64,000 nt of DNA from Zygnema circumcarinatum (taxonomy: Eukaryota > Streptophyta > Zygnematophyceae > Zygnematales > Zygnemataceae): assembly GCA_037447605.1 (NCBI GenBank), contig CM074807.1, forward strand, positions 1,717,656-1,781,655, written 5' to 3'. Numbering within the stretch: position 1 is the stretch's first letter; every line of letters begins with the position of its first letter. Below, one piece after another: positions 10,759 to 21,343 of the stretch. The translations under genes and the position numbers were made by a program. The notes below the pieces were generated by a model that searched no databases, was not told the origin of the DNA, and was given only the letters and a program-made list of their open reading frames with translations.

Positions 10759-13700
10759 CTAATCAACCGGATGTTTGTCGGCGCGTTGCGACGTGTGGTG
10801 TGCAGTGATTAGGAGGAGAGAGAGCAGAGAGCTTGCAATGAATATGGCGTCAAACCAGCGGTGATAAAAGTTGAACTGAATGTCGCCTCCAAGCACCTCC
10901 TTTATAATGTTCCTGAAGATGTCACACAACATCTTGTCAAAATCAGAGCCCGCCATCAAGCCAGAGCCATGCCACGTCCTTTCCGCCATCAATTATCATG
11001 TGAACATAACTGTAGCACGCAGAAAAAAGGGAGCCCATAAATAATACTTTATTTGTATCATCCTGTCGACAAACCCTGTGGTGTTGCTCTCTCAAGCAGA
11101 AGGGAGGGAGGGTCGTACCCATATCTTTGTGGCAGGCTCTTGCGAATGAGCAGCACAGAAGACACAAAGTACATTCCCATTATTTCTGTCAAAAAGAGGA
11201 CCACATTGCTAGAGGTGCCACTCCCCCCGCCTGACACCGCAAAAAGGAACTGCACAAACCACAAAAGCCCTTGCATGTCCCCGTTGGATTGGATCTTCAA
11301 TAGAATTTGTGTGAACTTCATGGCCTGAGCTCGTCACAATGATATCCTATCCCGCCTCTACTTTGCGTCCTAGCTTGCTGCAAAAGACATGTATGCGAAG
11401 TTTGTTGTGCCCCACCTCCTTGATGCACAGTCAGCAATTCACGATTGCAACTCGAGGCGCTTAACTCACCTTCATAAGGTTGGAGAGGAAACCACGCAGG
11501 GAGATGGTTATGAGCATTCCAATAAATAGCAGCGAGATGTACTGCATTGTGCATCCCCACCCCCCCACCAATGAGTTGAATCCGCATAGAATACAAAGTG
11601 GCACTTATTCATCCGTAGGGGCATGCAAATCCTTCCTTGGGAGGGCGACAATTCAAAAGTTTTAAACTTCATTCTGGGCTTCTGCAGATGCATCAACAGT
11701 AACGTTAGCATGCATCATTGAATCTCATATGGCAGGCCCACAATTTGGCTCGATACATTGCTCTAACCACTGTTGTCTCATTTTTAAAGCAGAGACTAGC
11801 CATCATCGGCAGTGCTCACTCGAGGCATTAGGCGTTGGAAAGAGGAGGAGTCTCACCTGTGACCAGAGAGGCACGTTAAGGGCAATGTGGAAAAAGTGAA
11901 GCAGAAAACTGATAGTGGCTGTCACGGGATCACCGCTGCCCAACTGCACCCTTCCATGACCTGCTCAAAAGCGTGGCCTCCTAAAAGCCTAAAGATGGGC
12001 ACAGCAGTGGCAAACCCTCGCTCCTGCTTCTGCTTCACTTGCTTCCAACATGGATGCGACTTTCGTACCTCTTTGAAGATCACACTCCTCATAGACTGCA
12101 AAAAAACAAGAACAACCTTCAGGAACTGGACTAGGAGCAAGCCTACATGCAGTATAATAAGCATTTTGAACAAGAGTGTCATTGAAAGACTGCCACACCA
12201 TTGATAAGCCCGTCGAGCAAGGGACTTACACTGTACATCTTGTACACACAATATACTGAGCATGCGTAGCCCAGTAAGTTCTTCACATGCCCCTTCCAAG
12301 TTCGGGAGTAGGCCATGGCCTCCTGCACAGTCAAATACATTAAAGTAAGCTCTTTGCTGTGACATTTCGCCCAAAGTGCCCGTCAGCAGCTTGAGAGTGC
12401 TCGCACCTTTGCCTGCCGCAGTTCGCAGATGTCCAAGAAAAGGCTCTTTGATAGGTCCTCCAAGGCTCGCACTTCCGCCTCCACGCCCTTCATATCTGCA
12501 TCAGCTCCCCAGCCAAACTCGTTTTTATTCCCTCCAATAGAACAGTTTTGGTTGAGGTCTATCAAGCAGGAGAAATAAAATAAAAGCATGAGAAATCTAC
12601 GAAAGTGATGCCAATTTCCACCAATATCAGCAAGACAGGTCCCTATTGGAACGTGCGGTATGATTCCCTCTCTCTCTCGTAGCCCCTCCAGCAGCTCTCC
12701 AGCTCTGTCAGAAGCCCTGCCTTGGATGGGGGAGCTGCCCACCACAGTGCCCACCAGCCGCTGCAGAAAGGAGGCCTCCTCTGCATCTCGAGCCTGCCAG
12801 GCCAAGCTCGGCATAAGAACGTCTGCCTGTTCAAAAACGCACTGCTAACGGATTCTAGTTGGATAATGTTTGTATAATGGATCAAGACCTTGAAATCCCC
12901 CAGCCTATGCTGCAACTCACAAAGCTCCTAGAGGAGGTAACGCTCAAGACTAGCAATCGAGAGAAGACTGTTGTAAAGAGATGGAGATTATGGTCTCACC
13001 TGTTGCTTGCCCTGCTTGCGCTCGCGATCAATTCGTGCCAAAACTATTCTCTTCTTCTTGCTTACACATAACTCCATGGCCTGCATTAGCCGCCTCTCCA
13101 AAATGGCTATGTCTTCCTCCTCAATCTCTCTGCACCCATTGAAAGGCATACTGCACAGTTAGTGAGAGCAACAAAAGACAGCCTGACTCTTGCTGGCGAT
13201 CGCCATGCGATGAAGAGATGAGTAGAGATAGAACGAATATCACCTTATGAACAGTGAGAGGTAGCTGTACGGCAGATTAACGGCACCATAACCAGAAAGC
13301 ACGGCCATGAGAGAGACACCAATGACACCCACTCTACTGACTAGCTGGGCGATAGTGAAAAAACCTGCAGAACCGGGACAGAAGTTAGTAAGCCAATCGG
13401 GGCAGCTTAGAAACCGTCAGTCTCTTCAAAACCATTGCCTCCATGAATGCGGTCACAAACTGAACGATGCTGTGGGTTTTTGTTCGAAATTGCTTTCTGA
13501 AAGGCTGAGGACTACAGGACCAGTCTCATGTCCCCCTTTAAGTAGTAAAGGAGAAAACTGCATACCTTTGTCAGGGGAAGGCATAGGGAAATGAATGCCC
13601 ATGCGCCAAAACGCATACAGAAAGCTTGCCAGAAAAAGAAGAGCTCCAAGTGCAGCTCGTCCTCTCTGCATGCCTGCGCGTTTCCAACCGCACCGTTAGC

Positions 13701-15023
13701 CCATTGGCAGTTACAACATCCAGCTGAACAAAGGTGAACTAAGCGTAGTCAAACCCTGATACTAGGAAACGAAATGGACCCAGAAAGCTGATGCTAATTT
13801 TCTTCTGCACGCTAATGAACACAGTAGCGAGAAAACTGAGCCTGATCCGAAGAATTGAGCAGGAGGAAGCTGCGCAATCCTTGTATTTACACTAGAAGTG
13901 AATACCTCTTGGCATGGTTGATATAACTTGGCATGAGGATCAACACAATTCAGAAAAAACTGATCTGAGGAGAACATACCAGTGTTGCATAGGATCATGA
14001 AGCAGTGATAGTATGGCAAAACGAAAACCAAAATCGTAATGAGACAAAAGAGGTCGATTCTCCAGTTAAGCAGCCGAGTGCTGCATGCCAACCACAGTAT
14101 GACATGCCATCAGCGCTGCATGTTTCCATGCTCTTCACATCCCTCACGTACCACCTCATGAGCCATTTGTCATTTATAGGCCTTATCTAACTGCTTCTCC
14201 CATTTAAAATCTGTGGCAGGGTCCTACTAGATGGTGATTTTTATTGTGTTCGATCTATCTAGTTGCCTTTATATGCACTATAGTGTGTATATTATTGTAG
14301 ACCAAATTCCCAAATGACCTACCTTTTTTTCCTTTAAAGATGAAAAAAAAATCCAATGAAAAAATTTCATGTAAGCCCAGCAAATTAGCTGAATCTGATC
14401 AAACTAAAAAATAAACAAATGGACGGCGCATTGAGAGTGAACTTGGTAGTTAGATTTGTGTTAGCTGAACAAATGTATCCCTTGACTCATGTTGTTGATG
14501 CTCGTGTTCTTGACAATGCCCTCAGCGACAATGCCATTAACTTGGCATTTTCAGACTTTTAGCTACGAGATGTCTGGCAAATAGCATTCCGGCACTCCAT
14601 TCCTTAGTCTACTGTCGGAATCTGTAGCGGAAATTCCATCCCGCTACTTGTTCCAACAGCAAATTTTGAAATTGGACCTTAATTATTAATAACAAAGGTA
14701 GAATATCAAATTTCCCAAAAACCGAGAATCGAGCACGACGAATTGGCAATGTAAGATGAATTTAATCCGAAAATTTCAATGGTCACAAGAAGAAGGGCGA
14801 GCCATGCAGACCTGCGATCAAGCAGGGGCAGAATCTCGAAGAGCACGAGCTGGAGCAGGTTGCAGGAGAGCGCGAAAACCGTGCAGAAGAGCACGTCCGG
14901 AGCGAGCAGCTTCTGCTCGTAGTCCTTGTACAGCTTGGTGTGGAGGAACCACCAGGCCGCGCCCGCCAGCGCGCCCAGCGAGCCCGCCACAAGCCCCGCC
15001 TCTGCCGCCCGCTGCAAGAACAT
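10759..15023 (-). CDS. GTG1: GTG1/COLD1-type (GPHR family) polytopic membrane protein
   Basis: This matches the plant GTG1/GTG2/COLD1 family (Golgi pH regulator-like, about nine TM helices), reported to act in ABA/cold G-protein signalling and Golgi pH. Thirteen exons: 15023-14812, 14080-13980, 13673-13566, 13364-13244, 13129-13000, 12826-12622, 12558-12407, 12322-12230, 12095-12069, 11943-11857, 11541-11470, 11249-11119, 10912-10759. Landmarks: [91 protein letters not shown], and the end [10 protein letters not shown]...DKHP. The border between exons 6 and 7 is uncertain; an alternative acceptor near 12493 would shorten the cytosolic loop. The model gives about 530 aa against 468 in Arabidopsis. 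A 27-nt microexon is required at 12095-12069. Divergent from TAN1. Confidence 0.93.
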
Positions 15024-15574
15024 GGCGCCCGCCCCTTCCCCCTTCCCCTCCCTCCCTCCCTATCCCTCTCTCTCTCTCCCTCCCTCCGCACCGCCCTCAC
15101 CAAGGGCCCTCTGCGCTCATCAGCTCGGCGGCCATAGCCAGCCCCCTGGCCGCTCCTCCTCGTACAGGCCGGCCCTCGTCGCCATCATTCCCTCGTTTTC
15201 ACCATTCGCTCTTCCCGCAAATGTCGCGCGCTCTGCCCGACAGACGACCTTCCTGACGATATCGATACGCCGCGATGCATATCGTATCGTCATAAAAAGT
15301 CATACCGCATAAGGTACCTTTCCGATACGATATTTGACCATTGGCAGGCAGGTGGGCAGTCAAGCGCCCCTCCCTCCCTCCCAGTTGTCGCCTCTCTCCC
15401 TCTGTCGTCCCGCGTCCCTCTCTGCCTCCTGCTCTTCCCCCCTCTCTCTATCTCTCCCTCCTACACCCTCTTTCTTTCTTTGTATTCATCTCTTTCTCTC
15501 TCTTTCTTTCCATCTCTCCCTCTCTCTCTCTCTCTCGCGCGCTCCCTCTCTCCTGTGCGGCGGTGCCACGTGGC
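15024..15574. promoter_or_regulatory. Bidirectional promoter region between GTG and TAN1
   Basis: 551 bp separate the two divergent start codons. The centre (about 15252-15335) contains repeated ATCGTATCG / CGATACGATA words in both orientations; the same motif occurs at 21230-21255 and 39971-40047. Dense CT tracts (15040-15100 and 15360-15550) lie next to each start and are probably 5' UTR. The CT-rich open frames here are not coding. Confidence 0.55.
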
Positions 15575-18272
15575 ATGGCGCCAAAGCGCCCGGGCGGCGC
15601 GCAGGGTGCCAAGTCCTCTCGGAAGCGCGGCAGGGGGAGGTACTACGCCCTCGGGGTACGCCGCCCGCCTTGACCCTTAGTCCTCATTCCTTAACCCTAA
15701 TTCTTAAACCTTAAACCCTGAGTCTGAAATCCTAACTACACCCTGTACTCTAGAACTTGCGTCCTCCACTCCCTAAACTCTATCATTAAACCCTAATCTC
15801 TGTACCTTTCAATCTTGAACCAGGAATTCCTGAACCCTGAGCCGTAGACTCTCAATCTTACACCCTCACCCTTGAAGCCCGAGCTTCCGAATCAGTTGCC
15901 GCTAAAAAAAATCTCAAAAACCAAAACAACAAAAAGATAAAATGAAACTGACATTGCAGATAACATAGCATCTGCTTAGCTGTAGTCTATTCCTTCTCAA
16001 GAATAGACTGAAATTTTATGCGTCCTTTCCTGCCCCCTCTCCGACAGAGCGCGAAGGGCGGCCATGGCGGCCACGGCATCCCCTTCGGGCGGGAGGGCGT
16101 GCTCGTGACGTGTCCGGGCGGGCGCGAGCGGAACTGCACGCGGGAGGTTCTCAGCCTCCTCCTTCAGGTGCCCCCTCCGACCCTTAACCCTCAACCCTCA
16201 GCCCCTCTCTTTGCGCCGCAAGCTTAAACCCTGATCAGGCCGCAAACCCTGAGTGTGGAACCCTAAATCCTAATCAGACCTGATCAAACTCTAGGACTCG
16301 AACCCTAAACCTGAAGCCGTACAGTCTAAAGCTCTAAACCTAAACCTAATCTCTAACCTTGAAGCTTAAACCCTGAACCTACGCTCTAACTCCCTAGACT
16401 TAAACCCTGAAGTTTGAACCTTGAGCGCTAACTGTAACTTCTAAATCTTAAAACGCCTAAAGTTCTTAATCCTAAAGCTAAGCCTTGAACGGACTTATTG
16501 ACACCCTACAGCCACTCTGAACCCTAAACCAAATCAGGGACTTTATCCTCTTAAAACCCTAAACCTTTAGCCCGAACCCTAACCTCGGAACCTTAAACCT
16601 GTACACTTTGAATCCTGAACCCTGAATCTTTGAACTCTAAGACTCCTAATCCTAAACCTGAACTCTGAAATCCTAAAATTTTGAAATTTTTTACGTTTAA
16701 ATAGATCCCTAGAGATTTTGAAAAAGCTTCCGCGAAAATCTTGAATAGTGGCAGATGCTCGGACCTCTCTCTCTCTCTTCCTCTCTCTCTTCGCTCTCTC
16801 ACAGTCTCTCTGCCCCGTTGCCTTCTCTCCCTCTCTTGCATCTCACTCCAGCTCCTCTGTCCTCAGCTTTCTCCTCCAATCCCTCGCCTTTCTCCGAACT
16901 GAGAGTGATCCAAGAAAAGTTCTTTTCCCCAAATCAAGAAGGCATGAATACTATTTAACGAAGGAACTTGCAGCTAAAGGAATAAGTTTTAGAACTTGAG
17001 GTTTTTGAATATTGCAACTCTACCTTTGAAGTTTAAACATCGAACGTTACGTTCTGGAGTTTAAAATTGAAGTTCAGATCTTGAAGCTCTATGATAGCAA
17101 ATTCTCTGTGAACCTGAACTGAACTTTGACAGTTCCATGTAACGGCAGTTCTGGGAGGACGCGACTGGCGAAAATGCAACAGCAGAAGCACCTAGAACTG
17201 GGATGGAGGAGGGAGAAAATGATGTAGAAGATGATGACGTAGAGGACGAAGATGATGAGGAGGAGGAGGGAGAGCACGGTGATGAGGGAGAGGAGAGGGA
17301 GGAGGGGGGGGATGGAGAGGGAGGTAAGCAGGGAGAGGGGAAAATTGAGGGGGGAGAGAGAGGGATAGAAGAGAGTAAGGAAGAGGGTAGTGGATCGCGA
17401 GAGAAGGATAATATCGGAGGAGATATCGACAAGTTAATCGAGTCGGAAATGGACGACATTCGGACGATGAAGAAGGTAAATTTCTTTTCTGGTTTCTTTT
17501 TATTTTTAACTTTTTGTTTGTTGTTATTTATCTTTTCTTACTATTTTCTTTATCGGCAGGTATTCAAGGGAATGGGAGTAGTGCTAAGAGTAGGGTTAAT
17601 GTTAGTGCTAGCATTAGGATAAAAGTCAGGGCTCGATTAAGGTTAATTGCAGGGCTAGAATTAGGGATGACGTTAAGGCTAATAAGGTTAAGAATTAGGC
17701 TTAGAGTAAGGGTTGGAATTAGGGCTAGGAAAGGGTTTAAAATATGGCTAGAATTCGGATTAAATCAGGGCCAGAATTAGGGTTGAAGTTAGAGCTGGAT
17801 ATGGGTGAAAGTTAAGGATAGGCTTAGATTTTTGCTAAAATTAGGGCTAGAAATAGGATTAAAGTTAGGGCTAGAAATAGGGTAATATTAGGCTTAGAAT
17901 TAGGGTTAAATCAGGTCTAGAACTACACTTAAGGTTAAAGTTGACATTGGACAAAGTGGCATTAGGTTCTCTTTCATACCTTTGAAAGGTTGAAGAACGT
18001 AATGCCTGAAAGAATCTAAGCTCTTAACTTCTTATCTCTTTGTCTCGTCTCTTCCTTTCTTTATTTCCTTGTTTTTTTTTTTCTGGGTAAAAATAGGCTC
18101 GATTCTCGCCAGTCAACTCGGGCTGCAAGGGACTTGTCTTTATCGAACACAGGAGAGAGAGAGAGAGCGACTTGTCTACCACTTCACTTGCAGAGGCGAT
18201 AGTCCGGAAGACTATGGAAACCAAACTAACTCAGACAAGGTCTCTCTCTTTTTCTCTCTCTCTATCTCTCCC

Positions 18273-18320
<48 letters not shown>

Positions 18321-20157
18321 ATCTCTCCCTCTCTCTCTGTATCTCTCCCTCTCTCTGACGAATTAGTCCTATTTGCCTCTGATACTTCTTTGTCTTTGTG
18401 AAGACGAGATCCTTTGGCTTTTAGGTTTCTGGAACTTGATGGAAATTGCATCCATCCTTTTCTTGGTGTGTCAGTGTATTTATATTTTTCATACTTACAG
18501 TCGTCTTCCTTTTTTATATTTATTTATTTTGGGTATGTGGCACAGATACACAATGAAGCTGCTTCCCGTTGAATCCACCTGCTATGCCTCGGTCTCTGAG
18601 ATCAAGCAGGCCATGGCTCCGCTTGTGGAGCGCCATTTTTCCGTCAAGGAGGGAGAGAAGCCTCTGACTGTAAGTTTCCTCTCTCTATCCCTCCCCCCTT
18701 CTCTCCCTCCCCCCTCCCGCCTCTTTTTACCTCTCTGCATGTCTTTCTGCTCCTCCGTCTACCTCCCTCTCATACTCCCTCTCCCTCCCCCTTCCCTGCC
18801 GAGCTCCCTTTCGTTCTCGCTCTGCCCCTCCTCCCACACACTCTCCCTCTCCTTCCCCTCCGCTTTCCTCCCTCCCTCGCCTCCACCCACTTCCCCTTCC
18901 TCCCCTCTCACCTTCCTCTCTCTCTCCCATGCCCTTCCCCTCCCCTCCCCTCCCCTTCCCCCTTCCCCTTCCCCTTCTCCCCCTTCTCCCTCGCCCTCTC
19001 ACACGTTCCATGGTGCGCAGTTTGCCGTTGTGTTAGAGGTGCGCGCGCACTCGGGGTTGGACAAAATGGCTGTCATAACGGCGGTGGCGGAGATGGTCCC
19101 AAAGCCGCACAAAGTTGATTTGAGCCATCCGGAGAGAAGCATTCTGGTACAGGTGGTCAAGGTGAGGGAGGGCTCTCTCTCGCTCGCTCTCTTTCTCCCC
19201 CTCGCTCTCTCTCCCTCCCTCTCTCTTCCTCGCTATTTATCTCTCCTGCCCCGCCCTTAAACGATTTCTTCATGTTCTGTCTTTGAGGCCCCATCCTCCC
19301 TCTCTCTCCCACTTTTCTAGAGTCGACCGTTCCTATCCCTCTTTCTCTCCCCTCCCGCCCTTTTTTATCTTATCCCATTGGTTTTCTCTTTCTCTCCAAC
19401 TTTCCTCGCTCCCCTCTCCTTGCTCGCTTCTCTCTATCTTTCACCGTTTACTCTTTCCCTCCCTCATTTTCACTCTTTCTGGTCCCCATCTCTTTCCCCC
19501 TACTCACCTCAACCTACCCTCTTCCCTCACCCCTCTCTCTCTCTTTCTAACCCCTTCCCCCGCTCGCCCCTCCTCTCTCTCCCCCTCTCTTTCTCTTCCC
19601 CTTTCCCCACCTATCCACCTCTTCTCTCTCCCGCTCCCTTGATTGTCCCTGCTCCCCCCCTCTTTCGCCCCTCTCTGTCACGCTCTCTGTGTCTCTCCCC
19701 CCTAACTCCCGCGGTTCCTCCTTTGCAGACCACCTGCACTCTCGCTGTGGTGCGAGAATTCAAAACTTTGGCAAAATACAATTTGCGCCAGATTGTCTGT
19801 CCGGAAGATAATCTGCCAAAAGCCGAAAAGTTTGCCCATGGAAAATCAGAACGGAAATTTTCCACGTACGGGAAAAGGGAGAGGAAAGCTGCTTCTGCTT
19901 CTGCTTCTAAGGAAAGTGATATTGAGAACGCTCAGAAGGATGTAAAATGTGGCAGCGATGAACATGTTGTGAGCGATGTTGGAAACTCTAAGGGAGGGAG
20001 GGACGGGAAGGGAGAGAATGCGGCGGAGCGGGAGAGGGAGGCGGAGGTGAGGGAGAGGGAGAGGGAGAGGGAGGGAGAGGGAGCGGGGGGGGAACAGGGG
20101 GATGGGGATGGGGTGGAGAGAGGGAGAGTAGAAGGGAGGGAGGTTGGTGAGGAATGA
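15575..20157 (+). CDS. THUMPD1: THUMP-domain tRNA acetylation adaptor (THUMPD1/Tan1-like)
   Basis: Tan1/THUMPD1 partners the acetyltransferase that makes N4-acetylcytidine in tRNA. Seven exons: 15575-15655, 16048-16167, 17149-17475, 18097-18239, 18546-18669, 19021-19161, 19729-20157; 454 aa. Landmarks: GRYYALG (end of exon 1), GVLVTCPGGRERNC (exon 2), RFSPVNSGCKGLVFIEHR (exon 4), MKLLPVESTCYAS (exon 5), a beta-rich THUMP core with FAVVLEVRAHSG and KVDLSHPERSILVQVVK (exon 6), and KYNLRQIV (exon 7). Exon 3 carries a long Glu/Asp-rich insert (about residues 87-165). The C-terminus (about 390-454) is a low-complexity Arg/Glu/Gly tail encoded by purine simple sequence. Introns are packed with CT tracts and degenerate telomere-like repeats. 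Divergent from GTG. Confidence 0.92.
15667..17950. repeat. Degenerate telomere-like repeats in TAN1 introns 1-3
   Basis: Intron 1 (15656-16047) and intron 2 (16168-17148) are full of variants of AACCCTAAACCCTGAA on the + strand. Intron 3 (17476-18096) is full of variants of GGGCTAGAATTAGGGTTA. The units are close to the plant telomere repeat TTTAGGG but strongly decayed, and the strand switches between intron 2 and intron 3. Exon 3 sits between the two blocks. Confidence 0.75.
18239..18356. repeat. (CT)n microsatellite in TAN1 intron 4
   Basis: This is an almost pure CT tract with short TATCTCTCCC interruptions, starting directly after the exon 4 donor (AGACAAG|GTCTCT). A shorter (GA)n run lies inside exon 4 at about 18151-18168 and encodes Arg/Glu. 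Confidence 0.9.
18670..19728. repeat. CT-rich simple sequence in TAN1 introns 5 and 6
   Basis: Introns 18670-19020 and 19162-19728 are composed almost wholly of CTCTCCC/CCCTTCCC-type pyrimidine sequence. They produce long open frames in several phases that are rich in Ser/Leu/Pro and have no biological meaning. Exon 6 (19021-19161) lies between the two blocks. Confidence 0.85.
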
Positions 20158-20791
20158 ACCTCCTGCCTGACAAGGGGTTGGAAGGAGTGGCAGGTAGGGA
20201 GGCATTGTGACGTTCCGATGCAATTAAAAAAATTGCATCCGTTAGTGGTGTTCATAACATGTGAGTGTCACGTCACGCATGCGTCATCAAGGCCATCTTG
20301 ACAGTTCTAACCATCGAAAAAGACGTGCGCTGTTAGAAGCATCAAGGGTCTCCCCTTTTTATTTTTAGTCTTTCCCCCCACTTTGTTTTTGTTTTTCCTT
20401 CTTCTGTCCGGTCAAAGGACTGACAATTGACAGCGCCATTGCCAATGGTTGGCGATGTCGGATGGCGGTCGTTCCAACCATTGGGAAAGAGTTCGACCAC
20501 TGCATCCAACGGCCTACCCCACTCGACATGAATTGGACGGTTCGATCGTATCCTCCGTAAAGCCCCAAAACCTTCGCACGCGACAACCCAGCATTGCAGC
20601 AGGGAGACACGTGACGTTTCCATGCGAGAATCTATAAAAACAGTTCCTTACGATTTCCAATTGCCATAGACTTGCGTGGTTGCTCCCTGAGATTCACAAA
20701 TGCGTGTTGCATCAAGTGATGTGCCAGTCGGTAGACGATATCAGACGCGTAAATATCGTCAAATTTAGTATCGAAATACATCGATATCAGA

Positions 20792-20839
20792 CTGAGATAT
20801 ATCGACAGACATGGGTCCATCTCTGTCGATATATCTCAG
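20792..20839. repeat. Perfect 18-bp inverted repeat with 12-nt loop
   Basis: Arms CTGAGATATATCGACAGA (20792-20809) and its exact complement (20822-20839) flank a 12-nt loop. Flanking ATCGATAT words on both sides extend the symmetry imperfectly to about 20775-20856. This could be a small MITE remnant. No target duplication was identified. Confidence 0.85.
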
Positions 20840-20884
20840 CATAATATCGATATATTTTTGACGTGTTTTGGAATTTAACCATTG

Positions 20885-21055
20885 ACTCGCCACGTGTCAC
20901 CACGCTTGTCGGGCGGCACCCAGGCCGTTGGATTGTCCTGTTCCAAATTACTGTCACGTGGACTTGCCACGTGGCAGAAGTCTTTAAACTGTTGGATTGA
21001 TGCCTACGAGATACTGTATCGAGTTTTTGTCGGAAAGTGCCACGTGGCAGCCAGC
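20885..21055. promoter_or_regulatory. Cluster of CACGTG (G-box/ABRE-core) palindromes
   Basis: CCACGTGTC, TCACGTGG, CCACGTGGCAG and a second CCACGTGGCAG occur within about 170 bp. Two further CCACGTGT words follow near 22614-22640. G-boxes are bound by plant bZIP/bHLH factors. No gene start lies nearby: the flanking genes end here, so a role as a conventional promoter is unsupported unless an unannotated transcript exists. Confidence 0.45.
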
Positions 21056-21343
21056 CGCCACACCGACATTTCGGCCGAAGCAGAGCTCGCCCTCGCTCGC
21101 ACGCGCAGGGGACGGACGGACGGACTTTGGCGACTTTTTGGCTGAGCCCTCGAAACCACGACAACCGCTCCACCCTCTCGCGCGGGCGAATTTGCCGTAC
21201 GGAGGGCGACGGCCCCGGCACAGCGGGCATGCGATACGATACGAAACGATATTTGCGCAAAGAGCGGGGTCATCGTGACCCGGTCATGGCCCGGTTATGA
21301 CCCATGAGCAGAGTCCGTACCGTCTGCGCCGTACCGTCGGACC

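Larger units (their letters stand above)
20158..21343. other. Gene-free region 3' of TAN1 with hairpin and G-box cluster
   Basis: No exon is recognised. The region contains a CCATTGCCAATGGTTGG word at about 20436-20452 related to the downstream satellite. It also contains a perfect 18-bp inverted repeat (20792-20809/20822-20839), several CACGTG G-boxes at about 20889-21055, and a CGATACGATA-type word at about 21230-21255. Confidence 0.6.

Noticed and set aside
14756-15312. Ala/Arg/Pro-rich + strand open frames over the GTG first exon and promoter
   Set aside because: Antisense shadow of GTG exon 1 plus CT-rich leader; low complexity only.
18373-20157. Long Ser/Leu/Pro-rich open frames on the + strand
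   Set aside because: They read through CT-rich introns of TAN1; only 18546-18669, 19021-19161 and 19729-20157 are coding.
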